Position numbers and translations under genes: made by a program. Of a stretch of 64,000 nucleotides of DNA, positions 52,364 to 61,975 are shown piece by piece. The notes beneath the pieces are model-generated. The model was not told the DNA's origin and made no database searches. It saw nothing but the letters and a program-made list of their open reading frames with translations. Positions within the stretch are counted from its first letter, which is position 1. Every line of letters begins with the position of its first letter. The DNA comes from an uncultured Draconibacterium sp. (GTDB lineage: Bacteria; Bacteroidota; Bacteroidia; Bacteroidales; Prolixibacteraceae). The stretch covers positions 1 to 64,000 of the forward strand of contig NZ_CAJXYQ010000011.1 of NCBI RefSeq assembly GCF_913063105.1, given 5' to 3'.

Positions 52364-52930
52364 ATGGAGCAAAAAGACGATATCTATTACATAGAAAAAG
52401 TAAAGGCCGGACAGACCAATTACTTTTCTTATATCGTGGAAAGATATCAGGATATCGTTTTCTCCATTGCAATGAAAGTTCTAAAAAATCGTGAAGACGC
52501 CGAGGAAATGGCACAGGAGAGTTTTATAAAGGCATACAAATCGTTGCACACCTTTAAAGGAAATGCAAAATTCTCGACCTGGCTCTACCGAATTACGTAC
52601 AACAATTGTATCTCGGAAGTGCGAAAAAGGAAAATGCATTTTACATCAACCGATGATGTGCAGATTGCCGATGAAGCTGAAGAAATGAACCTGGATGGAA
52701 TACCGGAAGAAAACAGGGCACAAGCCATTAAAGCCGCCATGGATAAATTACCGGAAGATGAATATACACTCATACTTTTGTATTATTTCGAGGAACAGTC
52801 GATTGAAGAGATTAGCAAAGTAACAAAGCTATCAGAAAGCAATACAAAAGTGAAACTTTACAGGGCACGTAAAAAGCTCTATACTATTTTAAATGAATTA
52901 ATGAAAGACGAGTTATACACTATATTATGA
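52364..52930 (+). CDS. ECF RNA polymerase sigma factor
   Basis: A 188-residue sigma-70 family factor with only regions 2 and 4. Region 2 has YSYIVERYQDIVFSIA (as FSYIVERYQD), NREDAEEMAQESFIKAYKSL, and KGNAKFSTWLYRITYNNCIS; region 4 has YTLILLYYFEEQSIEEISKV and SNTKVKLYRARKKLYTIL. The following small membrane protein gene overlaps by four bases (ATGA) and could be its anti-sigma partner. It is not near a SusCD pair, so a stress or envelope regulon is more likely than glycan sensing. Confidence 0.93.
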   Translation: MEQKDDIYYIEKVKAGQTNYFSYIVERYQDIVFSIAMKVLKNREDAEEMAQESFIKAYKSLHTFKGNAKFSTWLYRITYNNCISEVRKRKMHFTSTDDVQIADEAEEMNLDGIPEENRAQAIKAAMDKLPEDEYTLILLYYFEEQSIEEISKVTKLSESNTKVKLYRARKKLYTILNELMKDELYTIL

Positions 52931-53334
52931 ACGAACTGGAAGACATAAAATTAAAAGCATTGCTGCAAAATATGAAACTGGAAAATCCGGGTACTGGTTT
53001 TACAGTTCAGGTGATGAACAAAATTTTTGAGGAAAATAGTGTGTTGGAAAAAATTAAATCGGAAAAGGTTTTGGGTAAAGGATTCTGGATTATTTCTATA
53101 CTTTTTATCGTATTACTTGCAGCCATCTTTTTTGTAAATAATGCAGGAGTGCAGACCGACAGCCAGATTGGACAACTTCTTCCGGAGGCCGGACAGGGAT
53201 TATCGGAAGGTTATCAATCATTCTTCAGTAAATTGGGAACATTGCCGTTAAGTATTGCCGGAATTACAATTGCAGTATCAGTGCTTATATTTATCGACAA
53301 ATTTATTAGCTCGAACAGCAAAATTTTCGCCTGA
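52927..53334 (+). CDS. Small membrane protein coupled to the ECF sigma factor, possible anti-sigma
   Basis: A 135-residue protein of no recognised family. About 50 cytoplasmic N-terminal residues (MNELEDIKLKALLQNMKLEN, then GFTVQVMNKIFEE) precede two hydrophobic segments (FWIISILFIVLLAAIFFV at about 56-73; LPLSIAGITIAVSVLIFI near 105-122). The ATGA overlap with the sigma gene and the membrane anchor behind a helical N-terminus suggest a role in holding the sigma factor, but no zinc-type HxxxCxxC motif is present, so this is inference. Confidence 0.7.
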   Translation: MNELEDIKLKALLQNMKLENPGTGFTVQVMNKIFEENSVLEKIKSEKVLGKGFWIISILFIVLLAAIFFVNNAGVQTDSQIGQLLPEAGQGLSEGYQSFFSKLGTLPLSIAGITIAVSVLIFIDKFISSNSKIFA

Positions 53335-53474
53335 ACGAAATACACTTAGTATAGCTAATACAACGAGATAAATACAAATCGCTACCCTCTGTGGAAGGGA
53401 AAGACGATTGCCCTCAATAAGAAATAAACAATTAAAGAACATCATAGAATTTGTTCTAAACCAACAACCGATCG

Positions 53475-53498
53475 TCCTTCCTTGCTTGCAGGGAAGGA
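53475..53498. repeat. Short stem-loop in the gap after the sigma operon
   Basis: TCCTTCC (53475-53481) pairs with GGAAGGA (53492-53498). A related but imperfect inverse sequence lies at about 53391-53409. The gap 53335-53573 holds no other visible feature. There is no T-run, so it is not a clear terminator. Confidence 0.35.
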
Positions 53499-53573
53499 TA
53501 AGAAAATGGAACAACAAATCCACTAGATGAGCTTCATCAAAAAGATTCATTCCGGCTGAAAAGTCGGGATATT

Positions 53574-54252
53574 TTATTCGTATTGTTTCAACAATCCCAA
53601 CATAATAAGGTATTGGGCGGCAATATAGCACACCATTACCAACAATCCTTCGTATGGAATTGATACGAGAAAACGATTTACAGCAATCAGCGAATCGGAT
53701 AATACAAAAAACAACGAACCTGCAAACACCAGACTAAAACTAATGGGATGACCGTTGCCAAAGCGGTTGAGAGCCATGGCCGACATAGCTAAAATTGCAA
53801 GCACATACACAAATATGGCAATGCGAAGAGCAAGCTCGAGTTGCGGAAAAAGCACAATATAAACGATAAGCCCAAAAGCGATGTACGGGATTAACCACAT
53901 GGGTTTCTTTTTTAAAAATGGTTTTTTCCCTGAAAGATCGATAGTTCGCAAAAACAAAAAGGAATAAACCACCTGGGCAATCAAAAACGAAGCAATACCA
54001 CAAACAAAGTATAAAAAGTCTGCGGCAAACATCATAAAAAGGTCGCCAATCCAGCTAAAAAGAAAGGCAATGCCTGCCAATACTACCACCTTCTTGTCAA
54101 TATTTTTTGCATGTAAAAAAAAAATAACCCGCAATCCAAATGAGCAATAAAGGTTTGGCAAAACGATCAATCTGTGGATTATGTAAGAACTCGCCCAATA
54201 AATCGGCAAAAACAATTGCAACAAAAAGAATATGAAGCAAAATCTTTTTCAT
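53574..54252 (-). pseudogene. YhhN/TMEM86-family membrane protein (lysoplasmalogenase-like), frameshifted
   Basis: The natural start is ATG 54252 (MKKILLHILFVAIVFADLLG, then EFLHNPQIDRFAKPLLLIWI), but this frame stops soon after a run of ten T residues (plus-strand A run 54115-54124). The rest of the protein continues in the next frame (FLHAKNIDKKVVVLAGIAFL, FSWIGDLFMMF, to the C-terminus at 53574). With nine T residues the reading is continuous and about 225 residues long with eight hydrophobic segments, the family's usual size. Known members hydrolyse lysoplasmalogen. The break may be a real mutation, a phase-variable switch or a base-calling error in the homopolymer. Confidence 0.8.
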
Positions 54253-54307
54253 TAATTGCTGTTTGTGGTAAAAGTAAGACTATTCGGATAAAAAATGAAA
54301 CCAATTG

Positions 54308-55273
54308 TTAAAAACAAGCTTCCTCCAACAAGTACTTATTTACATACTCGTTAACGCCGTCTTCCAATTCAAAAAACGGTTTATTATAGCCAACATCGCG
54401 TAACTTTTGCATTTCTGCTTCGGTAAAGTACTGGTACCTTCCACGCAAATCAACAGGTGTGTCAATAAATGATATTTCCGGATTTTTGTTCATGCTATCA
54501 AACACCGCTTTAGTAAGGTCAAGAAAAGAGCGGGCTTTTCCGGTTCCCACGTTATAAATGCCCGAATTATCCTGATTTTCCATAAAAAACATCATTACAT
54601 CGGCAATGTCTTCAACGTAAATAAAATCACGGCTTTGTTCACCATCTTTGTATGCTTTGTGGTGCGAACGGAACAAGTGCATGTGTCCGGTTTCTTTTAT
54701 GGTTTTGTAGGCATGTAACACTACTGAAGCCATCCTTCCTTTATGGTACTCATTTGGTCCGTACACATTAAAAAATTTCATGCCTGCCCAAAATGGTGGC
54801 GTACGAAACTGTTTTAAAGCCCAAACATCAAAATCGTGTTTCGACCAGCCATAAAGGTTTAACGGTCTTAAATCCCGTATTTTTTTATGTTCATCTGAAA
54901 AACCATCTTCTCCATTTCCGTAGGTTGCCGCAGAAGAAGCGTACAACAATGGCACCTGAATTTCGGAACAGATATTCCACAGCCGTTGCGAATAAATTAA
55001 GTTAAGTTGCTGATAAAGCTCCGGTTCCTGCCCAACGGTATCGGTTCGCGCTCCAAGGTGAAAGATAAAATCAACATCCCGGGCATTTTTTATTAACCAT
55101 TTAAAAAAATCGTCGCGGTCAATAAATTTCTGATATTTCTTTTTTAACAGATTTAAATCTTTCCAGGGGTCATCAAATTTGTCAACCAATACCAGGTCGT
55201 TATAACCTGCTTTGTTGAGTTTTCCTACTAAATAACTTCCGATAAATCCGGCAGCTCCTGTTACAACTATCAT
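54308..55273 (-). CDS. hldD: ADP-L-glycero-D-manno-heptose 6-epimerase
   Basis: A 321-residue NAD(P)-dependent short-chain epimerase of LPS core heptose synthesis. ATG 55273 gives MIVVTGAAGFIGSYLVGKLN with the GxxGxxG cofactor motif at the N-terminus; the longer frame from 55330 adds 19 unrelated residues. Other marks are YASSAATYGNGEDGFSDE, the catalytic YGWSK, FNVYGPNEYHKGRMASV and RDFIYVEDIADVM, characteristic of HldD/RfaD. It is followed by no partner heptose genes here. Confidence 0.9.
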   Translation of the reverse strand: MIVVTGAAGFIGSYLVGKLNKAGYNDLVLVDKFDDPWKDLNLLKKKYQKFIDRDDFFKWLIKNARDVDFIFHLGARTDTVGQEPELYQQLNLIYSQRLWNICSEIQVPLLYASSAATYGNGEDGFSDEHKKIRDLRPLNLYGWSKHDFDVWALKQFRTPPFWAGMKFFNVYGPNEYHKGRMASVVLHAYKTIKETGHMHLFRSHHKAYKDGEQSRDFIYVEDIADVMMFFMENQDNSGIYNVGTGKARSFLDLTKAVFDSMNKNPEISFIDTPVDLRGRYQYFTEAEMQKLRDVGYNKPFFELEDGVNEYVNKYLLEEACF

Positions 55274-55537
55274 CTTAACGCGGTTTCGTTTGGTACAGCA
55301 AAAAACTCTGTTTTCTGAAAAATGTGGCATCTGTATTTAAAACTACCTCCAGTGTTTTTTATTGTACGCAACGCAAAATAAATTTAACTTTTTTTAATAG
55401 ACAAAAATATCTGTAAGAACAGACGGTTTAAACCTGTTTTTGGTTGCTTTTTTACATTGAGTTTTTATTTAAACCGTGTTGAGTGAAAATAGTCGAGGGC
55501 TGTTCTTTAAAAAGAAGGCACAATTTATAAACGCTTT

Positions 55538-56224
55538 TTAATTTACCGGCACAGGTATCAGCCTTAAAATACCGATTACTTCTTCTTTCAAATTTTCAAG
55601 AGCAAGCGGTATATTCCACTTTTCCGAATCGCGGGGTTCGACATAATTTGAAACCGATCGTAGCTGGTAACAGCTTACCCCCAGCCAGTTACACACGTAA
55701 AATACGGCAGCGCCTTCCATCGACTCAACGTGTGCGGTAAATTTTTCCTTAATTTCAGTAATACTGCTATCGCGGCCATAACTTTTATTGGTAGTAATGC
55801 CCTTTACTTTTTTTAACTTGATCCAGCCGTTTGAGTTACTTGCTTTTAGCTGGCCATTTTCAAAAGGAAACTCGTTAACATTTAAATACCCCGATTCAAA
55901 AAGGGTTAAAAATTCATGCTGTTTTTCTATACCCAGGTCGGCATATTCATCGCTGTAAACATTTACTACCTCACCAATTTTAAGCTCACGGGTGAGGCTT
56001 CCGGCTACACCAATGTTTATTACCGCATCATATTTCTTATCGCGTAAAGCATTTACCAAGTGAAAAGTGGTAAACGAGGTTCCGATTCCAGCTATCAGGA
56101 TATCGATACTTAAGCCGCCAAGCCGATATGATTTTACCAAATGACTTAATTCTTCAACCTTCTCCAGCTCATCAACAATCAACTTTATTTCCATTGTAGT
56201 GGCTGCTACAATCAAAATTTCCAT
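55538..56224 (-). CDS. mqnB: Futalosine hydrolase
   Basis: A 228-residue nucleoside phosphorylase-fold enzyme that splits futalosine into hypoxanthine and dehypoxanthinyl futalosine in the alternative menaquinone pathway. Marks: MEILIVAATTMEIKLIVDEL, AGIGTSFTTFHLVNALRDKK, NIGVAGSLTRELKIGEVVNV, and ESMEGAAVFYVCNWLGVSCY with the family's Glu pair near the purine site, then RSVSNYVEPRDS. It overlaps no neighbour and is divergent from folE. An MTA/SAH nucleosidase is the near alternative, but the EGAAVFYVC and SVSNYVEPR words favour MqnB. Confidence 0.85.
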   Translation of the reverse strand: MEILIVAATTMEIKLIVDELEKVEELSHLVKSYRLGGLSIDILIAGIGTSFTTFHLVNALRDKKYDAVINIGVAGSLTRELKIGEVVNVYSDEYADLGIEKQHEFLTLFESGYLNVNEFPFENGQLKASNSNGWIKLKKVKGITTNKSYGRDSSITEIKEKFTAHVESMEGAAVFYVCNWLGVSCYQLRSVSNYVEPRDSEKWNIPLALENLKEEVIGILRLIPVPVN

Positions 56225-56409
56225 ACAATTAATGTTTGTATTTTTTCATTTCTCTTCATCACAAAATCCACTCCCTAAGCTTCGTACTATCTGTATTTAT
56301 CGCTCTTCTGCCAGGCTGCATCTTACTGCCTGGTTTTCATTCCATCTACTCTTTCATACTGATTTTATAAAAAAAAGTTAATCTTTGTAACTAATAAATT
56401 GTAAACAAA

Positions 56410-57033
56410 ATGTGTTCACCTAAGAATAACAACTCGAATGGCTACCAAAGGAATGACCTTTTTAATGAAGAAGCAACACAAAAACTCTCGGGCCACTACA
56501 AAAAAATTTTAAGTATTGTTGGCGAAGATCCATCTCGCGAAGGTCTGGACAAAACGCCTGAAAGAGTAGCCAAAGCGATGCAGTTCCTGCTGCAGGGTTA
56601 CCAAATGGATCCGGTGGAGATTTTGCAATCAGCCATGTTTAAAGAAGATTACCGCCAAATGGTTATTGTAAAAGATATTGAGATTTACTCGATGTGTGAA
56701 CACCACATGCTTCCGTTTATTGGCAAAGCACATGTAGCCTACATCCCGAACGGCACCATTACCGGATTAAGCAAAATTGCGCGGGTGGTTGATGTTTTTG
56801 CCCGTCGGCTGCAAGTACAGGAACGTTTAACCACACAGATTAAAGACTGCATTCAGGAAACTTTAAAACCGTTGGGGGTAGCCGTAGTAATTGAGGCACA
56901 ACACCTTTGCATGCAGATGCGCGGTGTACAAAAACAACATTCTATTACCACAACATCTGATTTTACCGGGGCTTTTGAGAAAGTAGCTACACGCGAGGAG
57001 TTCATTAAACTTATCAGCTCTAAATTGAGTTAA
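56410..57033 (+). CDS. folE: GTP cyclohydrolase I
   Basis: A 207-residue enzyme that turns GTP into 7,8-dihydroneopterin triphosphate, the first step of folate (or tetrahydrobiopterin-type) synthesis. After about 35 N-terminal residues come [20 protein letters not shown], the zinc-site words [39 protein letters not shown], and [18 protein letters not shown], with both Cys ligands and the catalytic His present. ATG 56410 follows a T-rich -7-like region (AATCTTTG, 56380-56387). Confidence 0.95.
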   Translation: MCSPKNNNSNGYQRNDLFNEEATQKLSGHYKKILSIVGEDPSREGLDKTPERVAKAMQFLLQGYQMDPVEILQSAMFKEDYRQMVIVKDIEIYSMCEHHMLPFIGKAHVAYIPNGTITGLSKIARVVDVFARRLQVQERLTTQIKDCIQETLKPLGVAVVIEAQHLCMQMRGVQKQHSITTTSDFTGAFEKVATREEFIKLISSKLS

Positions 57034-57036
57034 CAA

Positions 57037-58149
57037 CTACTGGTATTCAATACACACCGGTGCCGGTAAATCTATTTGTTTACCTGAAAACTCAGGCATA
57101 CCGGTTTCGTGGTTCATCCGAAAAACAGTAATATTATGGCTTCTCTGGTTGGCAACCAACATCCAGTTTCCATCAGGGCTTATGCCAAAGTTTCGTGGCC
57201 AGTTGCCCTCTACCGGCACAGTTCCTAAAAAGGATAACTTCTGATTGGCATTAACCTTAAAAACAGCAATAGAATTATGCCCCCTGTTCGAGCCGTATAA
57301 ATACTGGCCATCTTTTGATAAATGAATGTCTGCACAATTACTTTCCCCTTTAAAATCATCGGGCAAGGTTGATATGTTCTGAAAAACATACCACTTCTCG
57401 TTTTCTTTTTTTATGGCTGAAATTGTTGAATTCAGCTCATTTATCACATAGATAACTTCTTCTTCAGGATGAAAAACAAAATGCCGTGGCCCCGCACCTG
57501 CAGGTAGTTTCACAAATCCCTGCTCATATCTTCCAAAGCTTCCGTTCTCAAAATGAAAGATGTTTAGTTGGTCGGTTCCTAAATCGGCACTAAAAATACC
57601 CGGTCCTTTAAGCGAAAATTTTATGGAATGTGCGTGCGGGCTTTTCTGGTTGGGATGCGGCCCATTACCCGAGTTTTTAACAACCGTTAATGCCGGTTCT
57701 ACACCACCATTTTCATTTACCGCATAAACCGATGTTGTTCCTCCGCCGTAGGTTGCGATAGCCACAAACTTTCCATCAGGCGCAACATCAACATGGCAGG
57801 GCCCGGCACCATTCGATACTTGTTTGTTTATGAAATGAAGCTCCCCTTTTTCTCCAACCTGGTAGGCCGAAATAAAACCTCCCGAAGGTTCAACCTGCGG
57901 TGTAGCCCGAGTTACCACATACAGAAAATCGTTCTGCGGGCTAAGACGTAAAAAAGAAGGATTATCAACCCCCTTAAAAGTATTTTCTAAAGAAATTTCT
58001 CCGGATTGTGAATTTAAACTGCAATAGTAAATTCCCTCAGCACCTTCCGTAGTAAATGTACCAACATAAAACATCTGTTTTTCCTGGGCATTGCCAATGG
58101 TAACAATAAACAAGAAAAGAACGTTAGCAAACAAAATATTCCGTATCAT
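57037..58149 (-). CDS. Lactonase-family seven-bladed propeller protein (6-phosphogluconolactonase-like), exported
   Basis: A 370-residue protein with signal MIRNILFANVLFLFIVTIGN (start ATG 58149; the frame up to 58182 adds 11 residues before the signal). Propeller words: MFYVGTFTTEGAEGIYYCSL, PSFLRLSPQNDFLYVVTR, GPCHVDVAPDGKFVAIATYG, HPNQKSPHAHSIKF, GAGPRHFVFHPEEEVIYVIN, and WPRNFGISPDGNWMLVANQ. These match the YbhE/Pgl-type lactonase family. As it is exported, cytoplasmic 6-phosphogluconolactone is an unlikely substrate; another sugar lactone is possible. It is convergent with folE with a 3-bp gap. Confidence 0.85.
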   Translation of the reverse strand: MIRNILFANVLFLFIVTIGNAQEKQMFYVGTFTTEGAEGIYYCSLNSQSGEISLENTFKGVDNPSFLRLSPQNDFLYVVTRATPQVEPSGGFISAYQVGEKGELHFINKQVSNGAGPCHVDVAPDGKFVAIATYGGGTTSVYAVNENGGVEPALTVVKNSGNGPHPNQKSPHAHSIKFSLKGPGIFSADLGTDQLNIFHFENGSFGRYEQGFVKLPAGAGPRHFVFHPEEEVIYVINELNSTISAIKKENEKWYVFQNISTLPDDFKGESNCADIHLSKDGQYLYGSNRGHNSIAVFKVNANQKLSFLGTVPVEGNWPRNFGISPDGNWMLVANQRSHNITVFRMNHETGMPEFSGKQIDLPAPVCIEYQ

Positions 58150-58185
58150 AGTTATATCTTTATTGAACACTAAAATTAACAAAAT

Positions 58186-58422
58186 ATGCAGAAGCCTGTA
58201 ATTGCTGACAAAGCACCAAAAGCACTAACACTTGAACCCGGCACCTACTACTGGTGCGCCTGCGGAAAAAGTAAAACGCAACCTTTTTGCGATGGTTCGC
58301 ACCGGGGAACTGAATTTGCGCCCCAGGCGTTTACCATTGATGTAAAAAAAGAAGTATGGCTATGCCAGTGCAAACATTCAAAAACAAAGCCATTTTGTGA
58401 TGGCTCGCACCGGACACTTTAA
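58186..58422 (+). CDS. Double CDGSH iron-sulfur protein
   Basis: A 78-residue protein with two CDGSH zinc-finger-like [2Fe-2S] motifs: CACGKSKTQPFCDGSH and CQCKHSKTKPFCDGSH, each with three Cys and one His ligand. MitoNEET-like proteins of this type carry a redox-labile cluster. The target is unknown. It is divergent from the lactonase gene with 36 bp between, and convergent with the flavin reductase-rubredoxin gene, another redox protein. Confidence 0.9.
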   Translation: MQKPVIADKAPKALTLEPGTYYWCACGKSKTQPFCDGSHRGTEFAPQAFTIDVKKEVWLCQCKHSKTKPFCDGSHRTL

Positions 58423-58434
58423 GAACTACACCCC

Positions 58435-59175
58435 CTATACTTTGGTAAAATCCTCTTTTGAGGCATTGCACAAGGGGCATTTCCAATCGTCGGGCAAATC
58501 TTCAAAAGGTGTTCCCGGAGGAATACCCAATGCCGGGTCGCCCTCTTCCGGATCGTATTGGTAGCCACAAATATTGCACGAAAAAATGCCGTCATCGCCC
58601 GGCGTTTGGTCACTGGCTTCTTCGGTTACTTCTTCGTAAACTATCGGCTCAGGCTCATCGCCCAATTTTTCCTTTTCAATATAAGTTGGTGCGTTTTTAG
58701 GCGACAACATTTTGTATTTTGCATGATAATACGCATAAGTAAGCGGCTCTTCATCCGATAATTTATCACCATCAACCACCTCGGCTATAATCAGATAATG
58801 CGAACCCACATCACTGTAATCAAGCACTTTACAATCAAACCATGCCACCGATGAATCGACTACAATTGGCGCACCCGTTTTTGCTACAATAGTTTCAACC
58901 CCCTGAAATTTATCAATATCGGCCCCCGACATAAAGCCAAACTTACCTATCAGAGATGTATCGACTTCCTTTTTCAGAACCGAAATGGAGAATTTTTTAC
59001 TATCAATTATTTTCTGGGCACTATGGTTGTTCTTATGACAACTGATTGCAATTTTGGATGGTTCGGCAGTAATTTGAAATGCCGTATTGGCAATGTAGCC
59101 CACTTTCTCTCCATTAAGCTCTGTGGCAATTACATACAATCCATATGACAGTTTATGAAATGCGGAATAATTCAT
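58435..59175 (-). CDS. Flavin reductase-like protein fused to rubredoxin
   Basis: A 246-residue two-domain electron carrier. Residues 1-155 are a flavin reductase (FMN-binding) domain ([40 protein letters not shown]); a linker rich in Glu and Pro follows; residues about 195-246 are rubredoxin with two CxxC pairs ([30 protein letters not shown]). This is the layout of high-molecular-weight rubredoxin, which passes electrons from NAD(P)H to flavodiiron protein in anaerobes and helps remove O2 or NO. A flavodiiron gene is not in this window. Confidence 0.9.
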   Translation of the reverse strand: MNYSAFHKLSYGLYVIATELNGEKVGYIANTAFQITAEPSKIAISCHKNNHSAQKIIDSKKFSISVLKKEVDTSLIGKFGFMSGADIDKFQGVETIVAKTGAPIVVDSSVAWFDCKVLDYSDVGSHYLIIAEVVDGDKLSDEEPLTYAYYHAKYKMLSPKNAPTYIEKEKLGDEPEPIVYEEVTEEASDQTPGDDGIFSCNICGYQYDPEEGDPALGIPPGTPFEDLPDDWKCPLCNASKEDFTKV

Positions 59176-59512
59176 AATTTCACTTATTTACAAATATTTG
59201 TTTTTGTCGGCAACTCCTATCATACATCATCAGCTACTTAAAATGATGCATGATAGTAGCTGTTTCATTTCGTTCGTTTAAATTTAACAATACAATTCAA
59301 TATACATTAGGTATGACGCTGATATTTTATTTTTTCTTGCTTTTGCCAACAAATACAACAAAACGGCACAATTATTTCACTCCTAAATTTTAACAAATTC
59401 ATATCCTAAAATTCTATAATGGGAATTTAGTCACCATTTTTTCCACAATGTGGACATATCTTTTGATTTGTCCCACGTTTTGAGTATTTTTAGGCTTTCT
59501 AAATTAGAAAAT
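59176..59512. other. 337-bp divergent intergenic region
   Basis: No gene seen. It holds the promoters of the flavin reductase fusion (minus) and of the response regulator (plus). The only clear element is the palindrome at 59442-59454, followed by a near -7 box (TATCTTTT, 59457-59464). Confidence 0.5.
59442..59454. promoter_or_regulatory. Palindrome upstream of the NtrC-type gene
   Basis: TCCACA-A-TGTGGA, 6-bp perfect arms, immediately before a near -7 box. It could be an operator for the downstream regulator itself. Confidence 0.35.
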
Positions 59513-60874
59513 ATGGCCAACCACAAACTAAAAAATCAGTACAAAGTTTTTATTGTTGAAGACAATGTACTTTATGCCCGGGTACTCAAAAAACAACTCT
59601 TAGACGACCAGCTGCAAGTTAAAGTATTCCATAATGGTACCGACTTTATAAATGCAATGGGAGAAAAACCCGATGTTGTAACGCTCGACTATACTTTGCC
59701 CGATATGACCGGGAAAGAGGTTCTTGCCAAAATTCAGGATAAAATTCCGAACACCCATGTAATTGTTATCTCGGCGCAGGATAATATTTCTACAGCAATT
59801 GAGCTGATGAAAAATGGCGCGTACGATTATATAATGAAAGCACCCGACACTCGGGAAAAGCTGAGCAACATCATAAAAAATATATACAAAACCGACCAGT
59901 TACAAACCGAAAATACCAACTTAAAAGAAGCCGTCAAGGAAAAATACAATTTCAAAAACCTGATTAAAGGCAACAGCCGCGAAATTGAGCATGTTTTTGA
60001 ATTAATGAACAAAGCCACACAAACGAATATTTCGGTATCTATTTCAGGAGAAACAGGTACTGGTAAAGAACTGGTAGCCAAAGGAATTCACTATAACTCT
60101 CGACGCAGTGCCAAGCCCTTTGTTGCCGTTAACGTATCAGCTATTCCGGAGGGTTTAATTGAGAGCGAACTTTTTGGGCACGAAAAAGGTGCATTTACAG
60201 GTGCCGATTTTCAAAAAATAGGAAAGTTTGAAGCTGCCAATGGTGGGACGCTTTTCCTGGATGAAATTGCCGACTTAAACCTGAACCTTCAGGCCAAATT
60301 ATTACGTGTGCTGCAAGAGCGCGAGTTGGTTCGCCTGGGTGGGCACGATCTTATTCCACTTGATGTACGAATTATTACGGCAACTCACAAAAACCTGGCA
60401 GCCCTATCTGCCGACGATAAATTCAGACAAGACCTTTATTATCGTTTACTGGGTTTGCCAATAGAGATTCCGCCCTTGCGCCAGCGCGGAAACGACAAAA
60501 TTTTGCTGGCTAAGTTTTTTGTTGATGAATTTTGCCGCGAAAACGAAATGGACCAAAAAACCATATCAGCTGAGGCCAAACAAATGTTATCAAACTACCA
60601 CTATCCGGGTAATATACGAGAGCTAAAAGCAATTATGGAACTGGCCTGCGTAATGTGCAGCCGCGATGTAATAAAACCCAGCCACCTTAATATGAATGTT
60701 GATGAAAGTGTACAAAACCTTTTGGCACAGGAAAAAACACTGGAAGAATACAACAACGAAATCGTAAAATTCTTTTTAAACAAATACAATCAAAATGTTC
60801 GTTTGGTGGCATCTAAACTGGGTATCGGTAAATCTACCATATACCGGATGCTGCAGAAACACATGGATAATTAA
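59513..60874 (+). CDS. Sigma-54-dependent response regulator, NtrC family
   Basis: A 453-residue three-domain regulator: receiver (1-120; acidic pocket VEDN, phosphoacceptor D59 in LDYTLPDMTG, switch Lys in MKAPDT), AAA+ ATPase (about 150-390; SGETGTGKELVAKGIHYNSR, the sigma-54 contact GAFTGA, GGTLFLDEIADL, RQDLYYRL), and a C-terminal Fis-type helix-turn-helix (VRLVASKLGIGKSTIYRMLQ). It activates sigma-54 promoters when phosphorylated. ATG 59513 is chosen because the upstream in-frame ATG at 59450 sits inside the palindrome and would place 21 unrelated residues before the receiver. No histidine kinase gene adjoins it. Confidence 0.93.
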   Translation: MANHKLKNQYKVFIVEDNVLYARVLKKQLLDDQLQVKVFHNGTDFINAMGEKPDVVTLDYTLPDMTGKEVLAKIQDKIPNTHVIVISAQDNISTAIELMKNGAYDYIMKAPDTREKLSNIIKNIYKTDQLQTENTNLKEAVKEKYNFKNLIKGNSREIEHVFELMNKATQTNISVSISGETGTGKELVAKGIHYNSRRSAKPFVAVNVSAIPEGLIESELFGHEKGAFTGADFQKIGKFEAANGGTLFLDEIADLNLNLQAKLLRVLQERELVRLGGHDLIPLDVRIITATHKNLAALSADDKFRQDLYYRLLGLPIEIPPLRQRGNDKILLAKFFVDEFCRENEMDQKTISAEAKQMLSNYHYPGNIRELKAIMELACVMCSRDVIKPSHLNMNVDESVQNLLAQEKTLEEYNNEIVKFFLNKYNQNVRLVASKLGIGKSTIYRMLQKHMDN

Positions 60875-60893
60875 TCAATCAGTTGATACCATA

Positions 60894-60926
60894 AAAAATC
60901 CCGGACCAGTTAAGTCCGGGATTTTT
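60894..60926. terminator. Bidirectional terminator between the NtrC-type gene and fabD
   Basis: AAAAATCCCGGA (60894-60905) pairs with TCCGGGATTTTT (60915-60926) between convergent genes. Confidence 0.9.
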
Positions 60927-60946
60927 ATTTGGATGTAAATAATGCT

Positions 60947-61834
60947 TTATCCTTCGTAGCTATTAACACCTATGGTTTCCATTTTACGATCTACTTTTTT
61001 TACCAGTCCCTGTAAAACTTTACCCGGGCCAACTTCGGTAAACGATGTAGCTCCATCGGCAATCATGTTTTCCATAATTTTTGTCCATTTTACCGGAGCC
61101 GTTAACTGGGCAATCAGGTTTTCTTTAATTACAGCAGGATCAGAAACCGGCTGTGCATCAACATTCTGATAAACCGGGCAAGCAGGTGTATTAAATGTAG
61201 TCGCTTCTATAGCAGCTGCCAACTCTTCGCGGGCAGGTTCCATAAACGGCGAGTGAAAAGCACCGCCAACTACCAATTTAATGGCACGTTTAGCTCCTTT
61301 TTCAGTTAGCAACTCGCAAGCTTTATCAATTCCGGCAACCGAACCAGATATTACCAACTGCCCCGGACAATTGTAATTGGCGGGTACCACAACATCATCA
61401 ATTGAAGCACAAACTTCTTCCACCACAGCATCTTCCAACCCAACAATTGCTGCCATTGTTGATGGCTCCACTTCGCAGGCTTTTTGCATAGCCATGGCAC
61501 GCTGGGCAACCAGCTTTAAGCCATCTTCAAAATTTAATACTCCGTTTGCTACCAGTGCCGAAAACTCGCCCAACGAGTGACCGGCAACCATATCAGGAGC
61601 AAAATCTTTTAATGTTTTTGCCAGTAAAACCGAATGTAAGAAAATGGCGGGTTGAGTAACTTTAGTTTGCTTCAGGTCTTCAACCTCACCCTCAAACATA
61701 ATATCGGTAATGTTGAAACCTAAAATATCGTTTGCTTTTTCGAATAATGCTTTTGCTTCAGCAGAATTTTCATATAAATCCTTTCCCATTCCGGGGAATT
61801 GAGCTCCCTGACCAGGGAATACAAATGCTTTCAT
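60947..61834 (-). CDS. fabD: Malonyl-CoA:ACP transacylase
   Basis: A 295-residue cytoplasmic enzyme that loads malonyl groups on acyl carrier protein for fatty acid synthesis. The N-terminus FVFPGQGAQFPGMGKDLY, the nucleophile S87 in VAGHSLGEFSALVA, QRAMAMQKACE with the carboxylate-binding Arg, and GGAFHSPFMEPAREEL with the catalytic His are all present. The length is normal. A -7-like box (TAACTTTG on the minus strand, 61869-61876) precedes it. Here fabD stands alone, away from other fab genes. Confidence 0.96.
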   Translation of the reverse strand: MKAFVFPGQGAQFPGMGKDLYENSAEAKALFEKANDILGFNITDIMFEGEVEDLKQTKVTQPAIFLHSVLLAKTLKDFAPDMVAGHSLGEFSALVANGVLNFEDGLKLVAQRAMAMQKACEVEPSTMAAIVGLEDAVVEEVCASIDDVVVPANYNCPGQLVISGSVAGIDKACELLTEKGAKRAIKLVVGGAFHSPFMEPAREELAAAIEATTFNTPACPVYQNVDAQPVSDPAVIKENLIAQLTAPVKWTKIMENMIADGATSFTEVGPGKVLQGLVKKVDRKMETIGVNSYEG

Positions 61835-61975
61835 CTCATTAAAATTTTTAGTTTTTAAAAATCTGGCGCAAAGTTAAATTAAATTTACAACGACAAAATT
61901 CCTTCAGGCACCATTTCCCATAATTTGACACATTCTTTGAAACGGAATCGAACATCAGGTTATTCGGGTCGAGAA

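Noticed and set aside
53278..53631. 117-residue minus-strand reading frame
   Set aside because: It overlaps the coupled membrane protein and the YhhN end, has no family features and no promoter; judged a chance frame.
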